Part shown: positions 42,003-53,004 of the stretch, piece after piece
Layout: each line of letters opens with the position of its first letter
How positions within the stretch are numbered: the stretch's first letter is position 1
Source of the DNA: Megascapheus bottae
Lineage: Eukaryota > Chordata > Mammalia > Rodentia > Geomyidae
Assembly: GCA_024803745.1 (NCBI GenBank)
Contig: JANJXV010000013.1
Location: 13,505,001-13,569,000 of the forward strand
DNA: 64,000 nucleotides
Reading direction: 5' to 3'
Notes under the pieces: model-generated
Database searches by the model: none
Seen by the model: only the letters and a program-made list of their open reading frames with translations
What the model was told of the DNA's origin: nothing
Position numbers and translations under genes: made by a program

Positions 42003-42183
42003 GATTGTAATCCTAGCTACTCAGGAGGCTAAGAGCTGAGGATAGTAGTTCAAAGCCAGCCCAGGCAATCTCTAAAAAGCTGGAAGTGAAGCTGTGGCTC
42101 AAGTGGTAGAGTGCTGGCCCAGAGGACAAAAGTTCAGGGACAGCACTCAGGCCCTGAGTTCAAATCCCAGGAATGTAAAACAA
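42003..42183 (+). mobile_element. B1-Geo composite SINE, 5'-truncated and linker-deleted
   Basis: Starts at 'tgtaatcctagctactcagg'. B1 and Geo arms join directly at 'caggcaatctctaaaaagct', omitting most of the linker. Confidence 0.83.
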
Positions 42184-42189
42184 ACAAAA

Positions 42190-42955
42190 ACTCTTAACCT
42201 TAACAGATTAGCAAATTAGGATGAAACTAAACCTAACTTAGCAAAGGAAATAAAGAGCTGGAAGGAGAAACACATGAGAAATATAACCATGGATGAGGGT
42301 AGGAACCAAGGTCACTTGTCTGGCCAAGAATTTTGGGAGGGTTTCCTAACAGAAGGGGCCTCCTAACTTGAGATTTAGGCTATATGTGGGAGTGAAACAG
42401 GCCCAAAGGGTAGGAGTAGAAAAAAGGTCATCTAATTAGAGACAGTGGCTCTGTTACTTTTAGGGGCCTCTGTGCTGTGAAGGACCAATGGGAGCTGGGA
42501 AGGTGGGTACGAGAGGATTTCCCTGGTAAGTTTGAGGTGGTATTGGATGTCCCAGTAGTAAACTTCAGAAAAGAGTCCCACACAGGTAAGGCTGGGGGAA
42601 GTACGGGAGAGGGTAAATCCTCTGACCTCCCAGGTGCTCAAGGTACAAAATCCCACTACCCAGAGAGGAGCCTAGGGTCTGGCAATGGGTAGAGGGTTGG
42701 GGGTAAAGGCCTGGTTGGTTCTAAGAGCTCTTCGACTTGGTGACTTTCTTCCTAATGACCTTTTAACCCTCTTCAGGCTGCTTCCTTTACATCTGCCTGT
42801 CACTTTCCCTCTGGGGGTGCCAATTCTTTGCCTTGTAGTCAGAATGCTCAGTATAGTCTGAGGACCCAAAGAGATATGAGTGAATGAGAATAGTTCTATT
42901 AGAATTTGGAATCCTGGCAAGGCAGAGCCACGAGGGGCCCGAGGGATTGTCTCAC
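42190..42955. other. Low-repeat stretch, no gene recognised
   Basis: Short frames on both strands (42432-42692, 42672-42959) overlap and carry no domain I recognise. Confidence 0.4.
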
Positions 42956-42959
42956 TCAA

Positions 42960-43085
42960 CTTCCCGTTTTTATAAAAAAAGAAACCTGGACTTCAGACTC
43001 AGACCTAGAGAGGGAGTCCAAGGCTGCAATGTGAGTTGGGAGTAGAGATAAAATTAGAACACTGGCCTTCTGACCTCCAGCTGAG
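42960..43085 (-). mobile_element. MIR
   Basis: 'cctagagagggagtccaagg' with 'gccttctgacctccag' fits the reversed MIR core with decay. Confidence 0.5.
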
Positions 43086-43394
43086 GGCCTTCTTTCCCTT
43101 CTCAAACCTTTCAGGAAGGAAACATTTTTGGCTAGAGCAGTGAATCTCAAATTTGATAAGTGTTGAAGTTAACTGTGGTCACTTAGGCGAATCTTTGAAC
43201 TCAGTTTGTTGGTAAGCCTCTACATGGGCTTTGGGCAGCCTTATTTTTAGAACAATACATTCCATCCACATCCAAACATTCTCATACTAATTGGATTAGA
43301 TTATCATTGAAGTAGAGGTGCAAAATTTGTAAAAGTTCAGTTAGAGGATTTGCAGCATCCTTTAGAATTATCCTCCGAATAAGGCTGCAAACAA

Positions 43395-43622
43395 GGGCCT
43401 GACAGAGCTTGAATTCAGAGCCTTGGCAATCTTACTTGTTTTTTTTCTGTCAAAACTGGTGCTTTGTCTTATGAGCAACACTTCCACTTTTGGCTTTTTT
43501 GCTGGTTTATTTTAGATAAGAGCCTCTTGGATTTGTTTGCCCAGGCTGGCTTTGAGCCATGATCCTCAGATCTCAGTTTCCTGAGTAGCTATGATTATAG
43601 GCCTGAGACACTGGCACCCTTT
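43395..43622 (-). mobile_element. B1-Geo composite SINE, diverged Geo arm
   Basis: The Geo arm is eroded ('gagcttgaattcagagcctt'). Linker 'tttagataagagcctcttgg' and the B1 arm are clear. Confidence 0.78.
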
Positions 43623-43623
43623 A

Positions 43624-43780
43624 CTTTTTTTTTTTGGTCAGTCCTGGGCTTGAGCTCAAGGCCTGAGCACTGTCCTTGGACTTTCTCAAGGCTAGAGCTC
43701 TTCCACTTGAGCTTCAGCATCACTTCCGGCTTTTTTCTATGTATGTGGTGCTGAGGAATCGAACCCGGGTCTTTGTGCAC
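43624..43780 (-). mobile_element. IDL-Geo SINE, 5'-truncated, with target-site duplication
   Basis: Geo arm complete. The ID arm ends at 'cccgggtctttgtgc', missing its 5' part. 'caccctttactt' and 'caccttttactt' flank it, so truncation probably occurred at insertion. Confidence 0.87.
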
Positions 43781-43789
43781 CTTTTACTT

Positions 43790-44762
43790 CAAAGACATCA
43801 TCTTTCAGAAATGAAGCAATACGAAAAAGCATGGCTATTAAAAGGACCCATAGTCACCCCTTAGTTACAATCCAGAGTTTGTGCCCCTTTCTCCAAGCTG
43901 ACATTTTCACCTATAGATAATCATCAGGTCCTGTGGCAGTCCTGAGACAGGGTCTCTCTGATTTCCTCAGGTGTATAAATCTTTCCCTCCTCAGTGATCT
44001 CAGGGTGCTATCATTTTCACCCCACCACAGGATCTAATGATAACTTCTCTTTATTCTATGTTCTTGGAACCTAGCAGCTCATTTAAACCAGAGTAAGAAC
44101 TCCAGCAAATCCCTAGAGAACAAATGCTTTTGAGACAAAGCTTTCTTTCCCCAAGGTCCTAAACAGCTTTACACCCAGCTATCCAGGAGGAAGCATTCAG
44201 GGAATCTGAAGCTGCATGCAGCAGGCCTGGGAAAAGCAAGGCCAGCTGACCTTACGAGGAAAACATCAGGACTCAGGCCACCTTGTTTGGTTTGTTCTTT
44301 TCTGGCCACTTTGCTTTTTTGGCTCCGCAACGCCCAGGATTCCGGGCATGTCTGTCTCTGGCCTTCTAAAAATACCCAAGCTGCCCAGTACCTCCCAGAT
44401 GTCTGAGAGCTGAGTCTGTGATTTCCCTCTCTGTAATGGGACAGTCCAGACATGGGTGGCTGGGGAGACTCAAGCAGCAGAAGCCACTTCCTCTGCCTCC
44501 CACCCACCAACCTACCAGGAGCTTTGCCCCGCCACCCAACGCAAAGCAAAGTCTGGTAGAGGCCTGACAGCCTGAATGTCAGACTCAAAGACATTTGACT
44601 TCTTGGGACAGAGGAAGAAATGAGGTCCAGGGATTTGTTTTTAGGGAAATTGAGACATTAAGGCCCTTTCCACTCCCCACCCACTCCAAGCACTTGGTCT
44701 TGAGTTCAGTGTGATTGCCCTGCTTAACAGCAAGATACTCTTGACAGAAGAAATGGGGGAAA
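43790..44762. other. 1-kb low-repeat stretch, no gene recognised
   Basis: The minus frame at 44169-44594 (141 codons) is open, but its composition and lack of domains argue against coding. Confidence 0.45.
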
Positions 44763-44765
44763 GCG

Positions 44766-45000
44766 AGGTGCTGTTGGCTCATGCTTGAAATTCTAGCTAC
44801 TCAGGTGGCTCAGATCAGATGATTGTGGTTTGAAGCCAGCCCAGGCAAGTAAATCCATCAGACTTTTACCTCCAATTAATTACAGAAAAACCTGGAAGTG
44901 GTGCTTTGGCTCAATTGGTAGAGCCCTAGGCTTGAGCAAAAAGATCCCAGGAACAGTATCCAAGCCCACAGTTCAAGCCATTTGACTGGCAAAAAAAAAG
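44766..45000 (+). mobile_element. B1-Geo composite SINE
   Basis: 'aggtgctgttggctcatgct', linker 'ctccaattaattacagaaaa', Geo arm to 'agccatttgactggc' and A9. Confidence 0.85.
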
Positions 45001-45304
45001 TAATAAGGAAAATCCCTGGGTCCTCAGTGATACTGGAAGAATAGCTAATCCAGAACATATATCAGTAAGTGTAGATTGAATTAAACCATGTAGCAGTATA
45101 CAGGACCATGTATAAAAGGCTGGCTGTTGGACAGAGCCTTTGGATTCTAGTACCGGGCTGATTACTCTGACACTGTCCCTCTCTCTGGCTGTTAGTTGAA
45201 CCCAGGCTGGATGGTACCTGAGGATAGAACCAGCTCTGTTTTTCCAAAGCAATGTGTTGATAACTTTTCTATATTATTATTGTTGCTGTTGTTATTTATT
45301 ATTG

Positions 45305-45535
45305 TCCTGATATTTAAGCTTTTTTAGGATAGGGTCTTGCTTCCTGTTCATAGTGTGCCTGAATCAAAATCAAAGACTCCCTTCCTATCACTGTTAAGAT
45401 TATAGATGCACGCACCATGATTCCATGGAGAAGAATTCTCTAATTTTTCAGACTGCCGGCCTCAAACTATAATCCTCCTAATTATAGACTCAAGTAGCTA
45501 GGATAAAAGGCATGAGCCACCAGTGCCTTATTCTG
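45305..45535 (-). mobile_element. Two degraded B1-like units
   Basis: 'gatagggtcttgcttcctgt' starts the first. 'aagtagctaggataaaaggc' near 45494 belongs to the second. Confidence 0.6.
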
Positions 45536-45779
45536 TTGAATATTTCCATCCCCTCCTCTGCTTTACTGTATGTGGAGGAGATCTGGTAGTCTGTCCGATT
45601 GTAGACTCTCAGCTTCTCCCTTCTGTGACTCTGACTATCCCACCCCTCTTCTCAACTGTCTAGTGGTACCACCTCTACCTCTCTTAGGCTGTGTAACAAA
45701 GGATGAACAAACTTACTAACCATGTTCTTTTGGGTAAGTCATTGCCCTTTTCTGAGCTTCACTTCCAGTGGCGAAAACA

Positions 45780-45862
45780 GGCCCGGAGATGTGCTTCAGT
45801 GGTATAATACTTGCCTCACATATGGAGGCATAGGTTTGATACTGCACAACAAATACATAACT
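45780..45862 (+). mobile_element. ID-like SINE monomer
   Basis: 'gcccggagatgtgcttcagt' to 'ggtttgatactgcacaacaa'. Confidence 0.7.
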
Positions 45863-45864
45863 AA

Positions 45865-46375
45865 AATGGAGAGAAGATCTAATTAAAGGAATGCCACGAG
45901 GATAATGGAAATCCATATCTCAGATCTTATAAATGATTTATGCTATAAATCATACCCTACCAAATCTTCTTTAACCTCCCAGGAGAACTCAGGTGTCTTT
46001 GCTGGTTCTCCAGCTCTGTCTATTCCCTTCTCCCCTCCCCCACAAGCCCAGCCCCAGCCATGGCTACCGCATGTGGTCATTGTCTATGCACATCCTCCTC
46101 CAGGCGAGGCATTCCTGGAGGCCAGGAAGCTCCAGGGCTCAATATAGGATCTTCAAAGATAAAATTCCTAGGAAAGCTTATTGACTGATAAAGAATAAGA
46201 ATAAAACTTAGGGTAAAGGTCAAAAGGGTTGAACACATAGAAGGTCCTCACTGATTTAGAAGGGACTTCACTGACATGGCACATTCTAACAGTAAGAAAT
46301 ATTGGTAGTTGCTTCAAGTCCCTTACTCATTTTTCTGCCTCATGATTTCAAGACCCAAGGTAGGCACTTTTCCTA
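45865..46375. other. Low-repeat stretch, no gene recognised
   Basis: No repeat, exon or RNA signature seen. The following 46376-46477 is CTTC-rich low complexity that leads into a SINE. Confidence 0.4.
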
Positions 46376-46477
46376 TTCTTTAATTCTTTCTTCCTTCCCG
46401 CCTTCTTCCCTTCTTTCTTTCTTTCCTTCCTTCTCTTTTCTCTTTTTTCCTCTCCCTTCCTTCCTTTCTTCCTTTTT

Positions 46478-46703
46478 GATGCCAGTGCCAGGACTTGAAC
46501 TTAGGGTTTGGAAGTTGTCCCTTTGTTTTTATGCTGAAGGCTAGCACTTTACCATCTGAGCCATACCTCAACTTTGAAATTTTTGCTGGTCAAAGATAAG
46601 CGTCTAATGGACTTTTCTGTGTGAGCTGGCTTTGAACCTTAACCCTCAGATCTTAGCCTCCTGACTGGCTAAGATTATAAGCATGAGCCACTGGCACCTG
46701 GTC
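46478..46703 (-). mobile_element. B1-Geo composite SINE
   Basis: 'tgccagtgccaggacttgaa' to 'agccactggcacctgg', with a TTCC-rich block on its tail side. Confidence 0.83.
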
Positions 46704-46764
46704 GAAGATAGGCATTTCATCTCCTTTCCTGAAAAAAAAAAATAAATAAATAAAAGCAGCTCAC

Positions 46765-46998
46765 AGCTGGGCACTAGTGGCTCCTGCCTGTAATCCTAGC
46801 TACTGAAAAAACAGATCTGGATTGAAGTTCATAGCCAGCCCAGACAGAAAAGTCCATTATACTCTTATCTCTAGTAAACTATTCAGGAAAAGCAAGAAGT
46901 AGCCCATGGCTCAACTGGTAGAGCTCTAACCTTGAGCACAAAAAGGGACAGCACCCAAGCTCTGAATTCAAGTCCCAGGACCAGCCAAAAAAAAAAAA
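46765..46998 (+). mobile_element. B1-Geo composite SINE with target-site duplication
   Basis: 'aaaagcagctcac' before and 'aaaagtagttcac' after its A13 tail. The B1 arm has a decayed centre. Confidence 0.87.
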
Positions 46999-46999
46999 A

Positions 47000-47500
47000 G
47001 TAGTTCACTTCTCTACACAATTAAGTCTGCTGTAAGGTTTTACTACGTGTTTCTCCTCACTCAAATGTTGAGTTCCCATAGACTCGGAGAACTAAACACT
47101 AGGTCTAGCAAGAGTCCAAGAGAAGTTGTAGAGAGAAATGAATGAAGGAAGATATGATTTCTGAATTTCTGAATCAAAATGTCTAATGTTGTAGATCAAA
47201 CCCAGGGCCTTGAGCATGCGAGGCAAGTGCTCTGATACTATTAAACCTGAACCTCCTAATCCTTAATGCTCCCCCTAGCCTTGAGAATGATGTTGAGTTA
47301 ACAAAGTGAGAGGAGTAGAGAGGTGGGCTGTTGTCTTCCTTCCAGAGGCATCCTCCAACTGAGTGTTAACTGTGAACTGCTGAAGGATCAGTAGAGAATG
47401 ACAATATATTTTGGAACATCATCTTGTGTCTCAATTCCTGTCTGTTGAAGGGCTAACAAAACAAGACCATAAGTACAAAAGCCTCTGGCTATCCAAAAGA
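47000..47500. other. Low-repeat stretch with an ID-like remnant
   Basis: 'gatcaaacccagggccttga' then 'gcatgcgaggcaagtgctct' (47194-47240) is a reversed ID fragment. The rest is unassigned. Confidence 0.5.
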
Positions 47501-47504
47501 TATG

Positions 47505-47733
47505 TTGGTTGTGGGGTTTAAACTCCAGGCCTGGGTGCTGTCTCTGAGCTCTTTTTGCTCAAGGCTAGCATTCTACCACTTTGAGCCACAGCACCCCTTT
47601 CAGTTTTCTGGTGGCTTATTGAAGATAAGAGTCTTATGGACTTTCCTGCCTGGTCTGGCTTAGAACTTAGATCCTCAGATCTCAGCCTCCTGAGGAGCAG
47701 GGATTAGAGGCATGAGACACCAGTGCCTGGCTT
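47505..47733 (-). mobile_element. B1-Geo composite SINE
   Basis: 'gttgtggggtttaaactcca' Geo arm to 'gacaccagtgcctggctt'. All modules present. Confidence 0.87.
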
Positions 47734-47944
47734 GATATAAACTCTTTGTTTCACTCCACTTTACACTTTCACTTTACATAGTAGGGAGGCGGGGGTGTTG
47801 CTGCAGACAGAACAGGTACTCATTCACCAGGACAACAAAGAAGAGGCATCGATCAGGCTGAAGAGGCCTGGTGCTTGTTTGTTGTCTGGTCCAGAATGCT
47901 GGCGTAGGCAAGAGGATCACTGCAATGTAGCTCATAAAGAAATA

Positions 47945-48030
47945 AAAGAGCTAGGTGTGGTGTGGCATGTGTCTGTGAGATCATCACTTTAGGCTGGGTA
48001 ACACAGGCAAGACTTGACACAAGTAAAGAA
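47945..48030 (+). mobile_element. Degraded B1
   Basis: 'gagctaggtgtggtgtggca' to 'caggcaagacttgacac'. Confidence 0.55.
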
Positions 48031-48036
48031 ATGCAA

Positions 48037-48038
<2 letters not shown>

Positions 48039-48081
<43 letters not shown>
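48039..48081 (+). repeat. (CA)n microsatellite between two SINEs
   Basis: About 21 CA units beginning at the tail position of the B1. Confidence 0.95.
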
Positions 48082-48083
<2 letters not shown>

Positions 48084-48155
48084 ATGCAGCTCAGTGGTAG
48101 AGAGTGCTTGAATAATATTCATAAGCCTTTGGGGTTCTATCTTAGTGTAGCAAAA
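48082..48155 (+). mobile_element. ID-like SINE monomer
   Basis: 'ggatgcagctcagtggtaga' to 'gggttctatcttagtgtagc'. Confidence 0.65.
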
Positions 48156-48370
48156 CAGAGAAGGGAGAGGGAGAAGAGGAGGAAGAAGACAAGGAAGAAA
48201 AATAAGAAACAATGAGAGAAATAAAACCATATTGCCAGTGATTCATGATGATAAATTTAGTCAATCCATTTTTTGGGGTTGCCCTAATATACCTCACTGC
48301 ATTCTGCACTAAGCAAATCCTTTTTCTGAACCAAGGTCTCCCATTAAGTGTTCCTGATCTTTTGTTGTTA

Positions 48371-48558
48371 TTGTTGTTGCCAGTCCTGGGGCTTAAACTC
48401 AGGGCCTAAGCACTTGGGCTTTCTTAAGGCTAGTGCTCTACCACTTGAGCCACAGCACCATTTCCAGCTCTTTCTGTGTATGGGGTACCGAGGAATTGAA
48501 CCCAAGGCTCTGTGCATGCTAGGCAAGCACTCTACCACTAGGCTACGCTCTCAGCCCA
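48371..48558 (-). mobile_element. IDL-Geo SINE with target-site duplication
   Basis: 'gttcctgat' at 48350-48358 and 48560-48568 flanks the dimer. The ID arm ends 'ctacgctctcagccc'. Confidence 0.92.
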
Positions 48559-48569
48559 GGTTCCTGATT

Positions 48570-49025
48570 TTTTTTAGGAATTTGCTCCTGTGAGGACTGT
48601 GTCCTGAAATATATAAGACCCCAATCTTTAGGTTTGGGTGTAATCAGGCTGCCTGCCACAATCCTCCTAGGGTAGTGATTATCTTTAGGGAAGTCTCCCA
48701 CAGTTTCTGTCTGACCAGAACCCTTAGGAAAAGCAAAACTGTCCTGAAGCTAGCCCAAAGGCCCAAGGTTTGCCTGCTGCCTACAGCAGAGGTGAAAAGG
48801 AAATATGACTTGTAGGGAACGGAAGTGCTTGAGGTCTGACGGTTGCTCTCAGTATGTTCTAGGCAGCCAAGGGGGAAGTAAAACTGTTTGGACATCTGGC
48901 AGCTGCTGCCCATGGGACAAATACAGGTGAGGACCAGTCGTGGCCTGCTGTCTTGTCATAGTCCTAGTTAGGCAGGAGGCGATCCTTGGAATGTAGACTG
49001 GTTCAAGGATTCCAGGGAAGGCAAA
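48570..49025. other. Low-repeat stretch, no gene recognised
   Basis: No repeat, exon or RNA signature seen. Confidence 0.4.
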
Positions 49026-49029
49026 GAAA

Positions 49030-49150
49030 AAGCTCTCTAGCTGGTTCATGACCTTGGACAAATTTCTGTGCCCCTTTGGGCTGAGTTCTATTTCTTTTTT
49101 TCTGTTTTTGTAAAAATGGAGTGTTTGAGTACTGGGAAAGCAGAGACAAT
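49030..49150 (+). mobile_element. MIR
   Basis: 'ggttcatgaccttggacaaa' and 'tttttgtaaaaatggagtg' fit the MIR core and 3' part. Confidence 0.6.
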
Positions 49151-49154
49151 TTGA

Positions 49155-50095
49155 GTACAAGGAACCTGCTTTTATTATCCTATTGTAAGGGCTGTGTAGC
49201 CTGATAGACTATAGCAAAGAAATCACGGGTTCTGGACACAAAGCTCTGGACAGAAATCATTCAATTGACCAGGGTGGAGGGTGGGGTCAGGGAGAGTTTT
49301 AGAAAAGGGTGAATGACTTGCCAAGGTGTCACAGCCAATCAGCGGCCCCACTGGGGACAGAATGTTGAAAGAAATAGGAATTCAGAAAGAGGCAGTTGCT
49401 AAATAGAAGTCTGCCCATCATATGCTCACTGCTGTCATTAAGAGTACAACAAAGATAGGGAAGCTTGAGCTACTTGAAGAGATCTTGTCTCAAGAAAAGT
49501 AAAACCAGTATTCCAAGGAACAAAACAAGATCTGAACAAGACTGCAGAGACCTGTGAGAATTAATTCTGAGCTTGGGAAAGGTGGAAATCATTAACAGGA
49601 GCAAGGATTGGGGACTGGCCTTTAAAGGATGAATGGATCTAGGGTTCCATGCTGCTAGCTCTGCTAGGTGAGAGGCATAGATAAGATCAAAATCCAAGAC
49701 TGTCCCTAGGCAAAACCTAATGAGAAGGGCTTTAGTGGTAGAGCACTTGACAAGACAGCAAAAGGCCCAGACAATATTTAGTATAGCAAAATAGGAAAAT
49801 TAAAGGTGAATGTGATCTTATCAGGCAGAGAAAAGGGAAAAGTGTTGAAAGCGGAAGGAAGAGTTTATGCAAAAGGGTGAAGTTGTAAATGGAGCCTGAT
49901 AAGTTGCTAAAATAGCACATGAATATGACATACATGAGTAAACAAAATGATGCATTTGAGAGATGAGGTTGGATAGAGTCTGGCTGCAGTCACCCTGAAT
50001 TTCACATTGAAAAACTGGGGCTTGCTGCCACCCTGGCACTTAGAAGAATGCACCTAGGTGGCAGGCTTGCAACTCTCAAGAGGAACATGACTGCC
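49155..50095. other. Low-repeat stretch with small SINE remnants
   Basis: A B1 3' end remnant ('gagatcttgtctcaagaaaa', 49479) and an ID remnant ('ggctttagtggtagagcact', 49729) are visible. No gene recognised. Confidence 0.5.
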
Positions 50096-50105
50096 ATAAA
50101 TCTAC

Positions 50106-50106
<1 letters not shown>

Positions 50107-50149
<43 letters not shown>
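50107..50149 (+). repeat. (TG)n at a Geo-arm remnant
   Basis: About 21 units followed by 'tactgggacttaaactcagg', the end of a reversed Geo arm. Confidence 0.95.
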
Positions 50150-50152
<3 letters not shown>

Positions 50153-50189
50153 GGGACTTAAACTCAGGCAGAATTGGAAGCCTTAAAAG

Positions 50190-50420
50190 GAACATGATTA
50201 ACCTGTAATCCTAGCTACTCAGGAAGTAAGATCTGGGGATCATGGTTCAAAGCCAGCCTGGGCAGGAAAGCTCATAAGACTCATTTCCCCATAAACTTTC
50301 AGAAAATCTATCAAAATACTCAGAAAAAGCTGAAAGTGGCACTGTGGTTCAAGTGATGGAGGGGAGCTTGGGCACAGTGTTTAGGATCAGAGTTCAAGCC
50401 CCAGGACAGGCAAAAAGAAG
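50190..50420 (+). mobile_element. B1-Geo composite SINE
   Basis: Starts 'ttaacctgtaatcctagcta'. The linker is abnormal ('atctatcaaaatactcagaa'). The Geo arm ends 'ccccaggacaggc'. Confidence 0.82.
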
Positions 50421-50439
50421 AAAAGAAAAGAAAAGGATG

Positions 50440-50645
50440 GGCTGGGAATGTGGCTTAGCAGAAGAGCTTGCCTAGCATTTGACTAGCACGCATGAAGCCC
50501 TGGGTTTGATTCCTCAGTACCACAAATACAGAAAAAGCCAGAAGTGGCCCTATGGCTCAAGTGGTAGAGTGCTAGCCTTCAGCAAAAGAAGCTCAGGGCC
50601 AGTGCCCAGGCTCTGAGTTTAAGCCTCAGGACTGGGCGGGGGGAG
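50440..50645 (+). mobile_element. IDL-Geo SINE, older type
   Basis: 'gggctgggaatgtggcttag', with an 11-base insertion in the ID arm ('gcctagcatttgactagcac'). The Geo arm retains the ancestral-looking 'agcaaaagaagctcagggcc'. Confidence 0.9.
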
Positions 50646-50660
50646 CAAAGGAGCATGATT

Positions 50661-50661
50661 G

Positions 50662-50711
<50 letters not shown>
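50661..50711 (+). repeat. (TG)n abutting a SINE
   Basis: About 25 units ending in 'tactaggacttaaactcagg'. Confidence 0.95.
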
Positions 50712-50714
<3 letters not shown>

Positions 50715-50922
50715 AGGACTTAAACTCAGGGCCTGGGCACTCTCCTTTAGCTTTTTCATTCAAGACTCGTGTTCTATCACTTGAGCTGTGATCTTTGGAT
50801 CTTAGCTTTCTGAGTAGTTAGGATTATAGGCTTGAGCCATTGGAACCCAGTTTGCCATTACTGAGTTTGCCTCCTAAGTAGCTAGGATTATGGGCATGAG
50901 ACACTGGTGCCTGGCTTGCCCT
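50712..50922 (-). mobile_element. B1-Geo SINE with duplicated B1 end
   Basis: The Geo arm lacks a linker. 'gagtagttaggattatagg' (about 50810) and 'aagtagctaggattatgggc' (about 50877) are two successive B1 arm ends. Confidence 0.75.
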
Positions 50923-51076
50923 CATTTTTGAAGTGCTTTTTAATAAAAGGTATTGAAATGTATTTTGGTGTTTCTAAAATATTGGAAGACTAATCACATA
51001 ACTTGTTGTACATAAGTTGTTAACCGAAAAAAGTGATAAATTATGTCACTTCCAGATAACCAAGGACAAATAAGAG

Positions 51077-51526
51077 GAAGGTGAATATTTATTTATTTAT
51101 TTATTTATGCCAGTCCTGGGCTTGAGCTCAGGGCCTGAGCACTGTCCTTGGACTTTCTCAAGGCTAGAGCTCTACCACTTGAGCCTCAGCACCACTTCCA
51201 GCTTTTTTTTTTTTTTTTTTTTTTTTGCCAGTCCTGGGCTTGAGCTCAGGGCCTGAGCACTGTCCTTGGATTTTTTCTCAAGGCTAGAACTGTACCACTT
51301 GAGCCTCAGCACCATTTGTGGCTTTTTCTAAGTATGTGGTACCAAGGAATTGAACGCGGGTCTTCGTGCATGTTAGGCAAGCACTCTACCACTAGGCCAA
51401 ACTCCTGGCCCCTTCCAGCTTTTTTCTATGTATGTGGTACCAAGGATTCGAACCCGGGTCTTCATGCATGCTAGGCAAGCACTTTAACCACTAGGCCAAA
51501 CTCCCGGTCCCGAAGGTGAATGTTTA
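51077..51526 (-). mobile_element. IDL-Geo SINE interrupted by a second IDL-Geo
   Basis: The outer copy is 51108-51205 plus 51412-51511. Its target-site duplication is 'gaaggtgaatattta' (51077-51091) and 'gaaggtgaatgttta' (51512-51526). A (TTTA)n run of about 25 bases sits at its tail. Confidence 0.93.
51203..51411 (-). mobile_element. Nested IDL-Geo SINE
   Basis: It has a T24 tail and a complete dimer. 'cttccagctttttt' occurs at 51195-51208 and 51412-51425, so it entered the arm junction of the outer copy. Confidence 0.95.
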
Positions 51527-51540
51527 AACTCACTTATTTG

Positions 51541-51625
51541 GGGAGCTGGGGGTATGGCCCCAGTGACAGAGCACTTGCCAAGCAAATCTGGGACCATGAG
51601 TTCAAACTGTAGTACAAAAACAAAA
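51541..51625 (+). mobile_element. ID-like SINE monomer
   Basis: 'gggagctgggggtatggccc' to 'catgagttcaaactgtagta'. Confidence 0.7.
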
Positions 51626-51629
51626 CACA

Positions 51630-52115
51630 AAAAGCCACAAAACCCAGACTAATTTTTTGAAATAGTTTATATGAGTTCTTGAATCAAATTTGAGAGTAAA
51701 AATAATTGAAAAGCTTGGTTTTTAAGGGGAGTAACGAGCCATAGAAGGCCTTTGAGCAGAAGAGTCCATCTCCAGATAGCTTGCTCTAGGTTTCTAGGAG
51801 GGCAGAAGGTAGGAAGGAGTACAGGGCTGGGAGGCAGGCAGGAGTGACTTCAAGGAGGCAGTGGCTGAGAAACTGAAACAGGACCCTACAGAGGTATGGA
51901 GGAAATGAGAACTGAAACTTAGGTCCTGCTGTGACTGTGGTCTGGGCAGGTGCAGTTAACAAGGGAAGTGAAACAGTTGGGGCTGCAAGACTAGCTTTGA
52001 GGGAGACTAGCTTGTGGTCTGTTTATGGTGGGCCAGGGTGAGGGCTTATACTCTTTGGGGAGCTGAGGGAAAATGTTTTCTATCAAGTACCTGCCTTCAA
52101 GAAGCCTACTTCCTG
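51630..52115. other. Low-repeat stretch, no gene recognised
   Basis: No repeat, exon or RNA signature seen. Confidence 0.4.
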
Positions 52116-52125
52116 CCCTTCTCCT

Positions 52126-52214
52126 CCTCCTCCTCCTCCTTCTCCACTTCTTCCTTTTCCTCTTCCTCCTCCTCCTTCTCCTCTACCTTCTCCTTCTCTT
52201 CCTCTTCCTTCTTT
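52126..52214 (+). repeat. CTC/TTC pyrimidine-rich repeat abutting a SINE
   Basis: Nearly pure C/T running into the tail of the IDL-Geo at 52215. Gly/Glu/Arg-rich minus frames here are artefacts. Confidence 0.9.
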
Positions 52215-52402
52215 TTTGCCATTCCTGGGACTTGAACTCAAAGCCTGGGCACTGTCCTTGAGCTTTCTCAAGGCTAGAGTTCTACCACTTGAGCCACAGC
52301 ATCACTTCTGGTCTTTTCTGTGTATGTGGTACCAAGGACTCGAACCCTGGGCTTTGTGCATGCTAGGCAAGCACTCCACCACTAGGCCAACACTCCTGGC
52401 CC
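52215..52402 (-). mobile_element. IDL-Geo SINE
   Basis: 'tgccattcctgggacttgaa' to 'ccaacactcctggcccc'. ID arm 'gcatgctaggcaagcactcc' is well preserved. Confidence 0.92.
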
Positions 52403-52409
52403 CTCCCTC

Positions 52410-52960
52410 CCCTTTTTTACCTTTCCAGCCCCTCAGGACTCTTGCCCTGCCTGCGCCAAGGCTGTTCTTGGCTTCCTATCATTTTATTCTCCAATTGCCT
52501 GAGCAGTGAAATGCTCAGGTTCTGCTACAGAGACAGATTTGGTTTGGGGTCTTGTTTTTACCATGTTTGTTACTGCTACCTGGATGCAGATGCCCCTGTC
52601 TCATTTGTTTCTGCCTCTGATTTTTGAGTGTGACAGAAATAACAGAATCAGGTTCTGGGCCTCCAAAAAAAGCTGGCACTACATTTGCCTCGTTTGAGGC
52701 AGGAACACTAAAGTGGCTGATTGCAGGCTGGGCTAACTGGTTCTTACTTCAGAAGAAAGTCTTGATTTGACTAATCTAAATGGCAGATGTAGGTGGAGGG
52801 TTCTAGATCAGCCAAACAGAGACTTTATGCTCAGACTGAAAAAAAAAAAAACCAAGAGGGCGAAGAATTATATTCTTGAAGCCAAGTGAGAGATGAACCA
52901 CCTGGTAAGAACTGGGATCTAGGAGAGAACACAGAGAAACATTTACAGCATTCTGATTTT
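52410..52960. other. Low-repeat stretch, no gene recognised
   Basis: No repeat, exon or RNA signature seen beyond an A12 run at 52840. Confidence 0.4.
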
Positions 52961-53004
52961 TCTTTTTTCCTTTTCATCTTGGGGCTTACACTCAGGGCCT
53001 GGGA

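Noticed and set aside
44340..44355. p53-type half site 'gggcatgtct'
   Set aside because: Only one half site; no adjacent partner.
44169..44594. 141-codon minus frame
   Set aside because: No recognisable motifs, and no acceptor/donor pair that I could match to its ends.
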